6,844 nt of DNA from an uncultured Jannaschia sp. (GTDB lineage Bacteria; Pseudomonadota; Alphaproteobacteria; Rhodobacterales; Rhodobacteraceae). The first letter of the stretch is position 1, and every line of letters begins with the position of its first letter. The translations under genes and the position numbers were made by a program. The stretch lies in assembly GCA_937916365.1 (NCBI GenBank), contig CALFSY010000157.1:1-6844 (forward strand), given 5' to 3'. This document shows, in pieces, positions 6,083 through 6,844 of the stretch. Under the pieces are notes generated by a model that worked only from the letters and a program-made list of their open reading frames with translations, made no database searches and had not been told where the DNA came from.

Positions 6083-6658
6083 ATGAAAACACTTGGTATG
6101 ATATTAGGAATTATACTTATCATTGTGGGTATAATACTCTTTGGTGTTATTGGCTGGTATTTTATTGAAATTCTTAGCGCAGTGGTAGAAGGAGCCAGGG
6201 AACTCGAACCAACAGTATATGTGCCGCTATTTGTGACTGTTTTAACGGCTGCGCTTGGGTTGAGTGGAACACTCTATATCCAATGGGGAATACGAAACCG
6301 CGAGATCGAAGCCGCACATCGAGAGAGGAAACTTGAGATTTATCTAGAATTTATGGTTTTCTTAGAAAAACTTATTCTGTCTCAGAAAAAAAATCTAAAA
6401 CCTATGTCAGAGGTAGATATAGGGAGAGAACTTATTTCAATAAGAACTCGTGCTGTTTTATGGGGGTCTCCAAGAGTTTTAAGAGCATTTACCGAATTAG
6501 CCAGACCTGATAAATCTCAAAAGGAGATACTTCAAAATATGGATGAAATTCAACGCGCAATGCGCGCTGATCTTGGGCTTTCTAATTCTGGTTTAGGTGA
6601 CAAATTTTTTGTCCGGATTGCGCTAAAAGATCCTTCAGAATTGGATAATTTGAAATAG
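6083..6658 (+). CDS. Two-helix membrane protein of unknown function, probably horizontally acquired
   Basis: Complete, 191 residues, family not recognised. Two membrane helices at about 5-31 and 47-66 are joined by a short acidic segment (EGARELEPT). After the second helix come a basic turn (RNRE) and a long amphipathic, probably coiled-coil helix (about 70-100, including EIEAAHRERKLEIYLEF). The C-terminal domain is soluble and helical, with AVLWGSPRVLRAFTELA at 124-140 and IQRAMRADLG at 156-165. Positive-inside considerations put the C-terminal domain in the cytoplasm. I recall similar layouts (two N-terminal helices, a charged helix, a 'y/wGS..V..AF' segment, a 'MR.DLG' segment) in uncharacterised accessory-genome proteins, some in defence or mobile regions; this is from memory only. 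Composition differs sharply: G+C is 21/60 at 6121-6180 and 17/60 at 6361-6420, against 36/60 in parE at 5401-5460, and AGA and ATA codons are frequent. No function is claimed. Confidence 0.85.
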   Translation: MKTLGMILGIILIIVGIILFGVIGWYFIEILSAVVEGARELEPTVYVPLFVTVLTAALGLSGTLYIQWGIRNREIEAAHRERKLEIYLEFMVFLEKLILSQKKNLKPMSEVDIGRELISIRTRAVLWGSPRVLRAFTELARPDKSQKEILQNMDEIQRAMRADLGLSNSGLGDKFFVRIALKDPSELDNLK

Positions 6659-6665
6659 ATGTCTG

Positions 6666-6697
6666 TGGCCAAATTTCCTAAGATCATATTTTGGCCA
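6666..6697. terminator. Inverted repeat after the membrane-protein gene, candidate terminator
   Basis: TGGCCAAA at 6666-6673 pairs with TTTGGCCA at 6690-6697, an 8-bp perfect stem around a 16-nt loop, starting 8 nt after the TAG at 6656-6658. The right arm extends into the palindrome TTTGGCCAAA (6690-6699), so TGGCCAAA is also repeated directly at 6692-6699. No T-run follows, so termination is uncertain; a protein-binding site or recombination scar is also possible. Confidence 0.35.
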
Positions 6698-6767
6698 AAG
6701 ACTCCTCGAAATTGCGGGTAATGCCTGATAGTTATAGACTAACTTTCATTCACTTATACCTTCCCCC

Positions 6768-6844
6768 ATGCGCCAACTCCTCCTCCTTCTTCTTCTCACC
6801 GCCTGTGGGCGGCCTTTAACGTCGGCTGAGGCGGCGTATATGGC
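6768..6844 (+). CDS. Small lipoprotein, N-terminal fragment (3' truncated by window)
   Basis: Starts at ATG 6768 and stays open to the window end. The first 26 codons begin MRQLLLLLLLTACGRPLTSA. This is a lipoprotein signal: Arg2, a run of seven leucines, lipobox LTAC with the acylated cysteine at residue 13 and glycine after it. The signal is unusually short (12 residues). The segment CGRPLTSAEA resembles the start of small lipoproteins I recall downstream of parE in Rhodobacterales, but the family cannot be decided from so little. The 15 nt before the ATG are pyrimidine-rich with no Shine-Dalgarno. Base composition returns to GC-rich right after the start, suggesting this is native sequence beyond the acquired segment. 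Confidence 0.7.
   Translation, partial: MRQLLLLLLLTACGRPLTSAEAAYM
6777..6797 (+). repeat. Pyrimidine repeat (CTC/CTT)x7 in the lipoprotein leader
   Basis: Seven consecutive CTC or CTT codons (three CTC, three CTT, one CTC) form a 21-nt pure pyrimidine tract encoding Leu4-Leu10. Slippage by triplets would change the length of the signal-peptide core without shifting frame. Confidence 0.65.

Noticed and set aside
6083..6767. Insertion sequence or transposon
   Set aside because: No transposase, terminal inverted repeats or flanking target duplication found; only the composition points to acquisition.
1..6844. CRISPR array, tRNA or rRNA gene
   Set aside because: No regularly spaced repeats and no tRNA or rRNA signatures seen on either strand.

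Overview
The window looks like ordinary chromosome from an alphaproteobacterium, most likely Rhodobacterales. The grounds are a mitofilin-related gene followed directly by hemY, a parE product of 653 residues with the N-terminal and GHKL wording I associate with that group, and moderately high G+C with heavy use of GCC, GCG and GGC codons. I do not name a genus. All identifications come from reading motifs and from memory of the families; no database search was run.

Layout: (1) 2-724, plus strand: 3' part of an alphaproteobacterial Mic60/mitofilin-like gene. (2) 744-2276, plus: hemY, a tetratricopeptide-type membrane protein with a four-cysteine metal-ribbon near its C terminus. These two lie 19 nt apart and look like the end of a haem-biosynthesis-associated operon. 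(3) 2354-3930, minus: two genes overlapping by 13 nt, a secreted DUF1007 protein (3283-3930) followed by a NicO-family permease (2354-3295) with a very histidine-rich loop. The pair matches the ZevA/ZevB type of zinc uptake system or a related nickel/cobalt system. The permease gene converges on hemY, with a hairpin between them. (4) 3931-4111: divergent promoter region carrying a direct repeat. (5) 4112-6073, plus: parE, complete, with all ATPase and Toprim motifs. (6) 6083-6658, plus: an AT-rich two-helix membrane protein of unknown function, 9 nt after parE, whose Shine-Dalgarno overlaps the parE stop codon. (7) 6768-end, plus: the first 26 codons of a small lipoprotein gene.

Most of the window is conserved core genome: envelope/haem-associated proteins, metal uptake and chromosome decatenation. 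The one part that looks acquired is 6083 to about 6767, where composition and codon use change sharply at the parE stop. If the window holds anything undescribed, the 191-residue membrane protein there is the best candidate, but the sequence does not show a multi-gene system. There is no gene-free stretch longer than 300 bases; the longest intergenic region is 181 nt.
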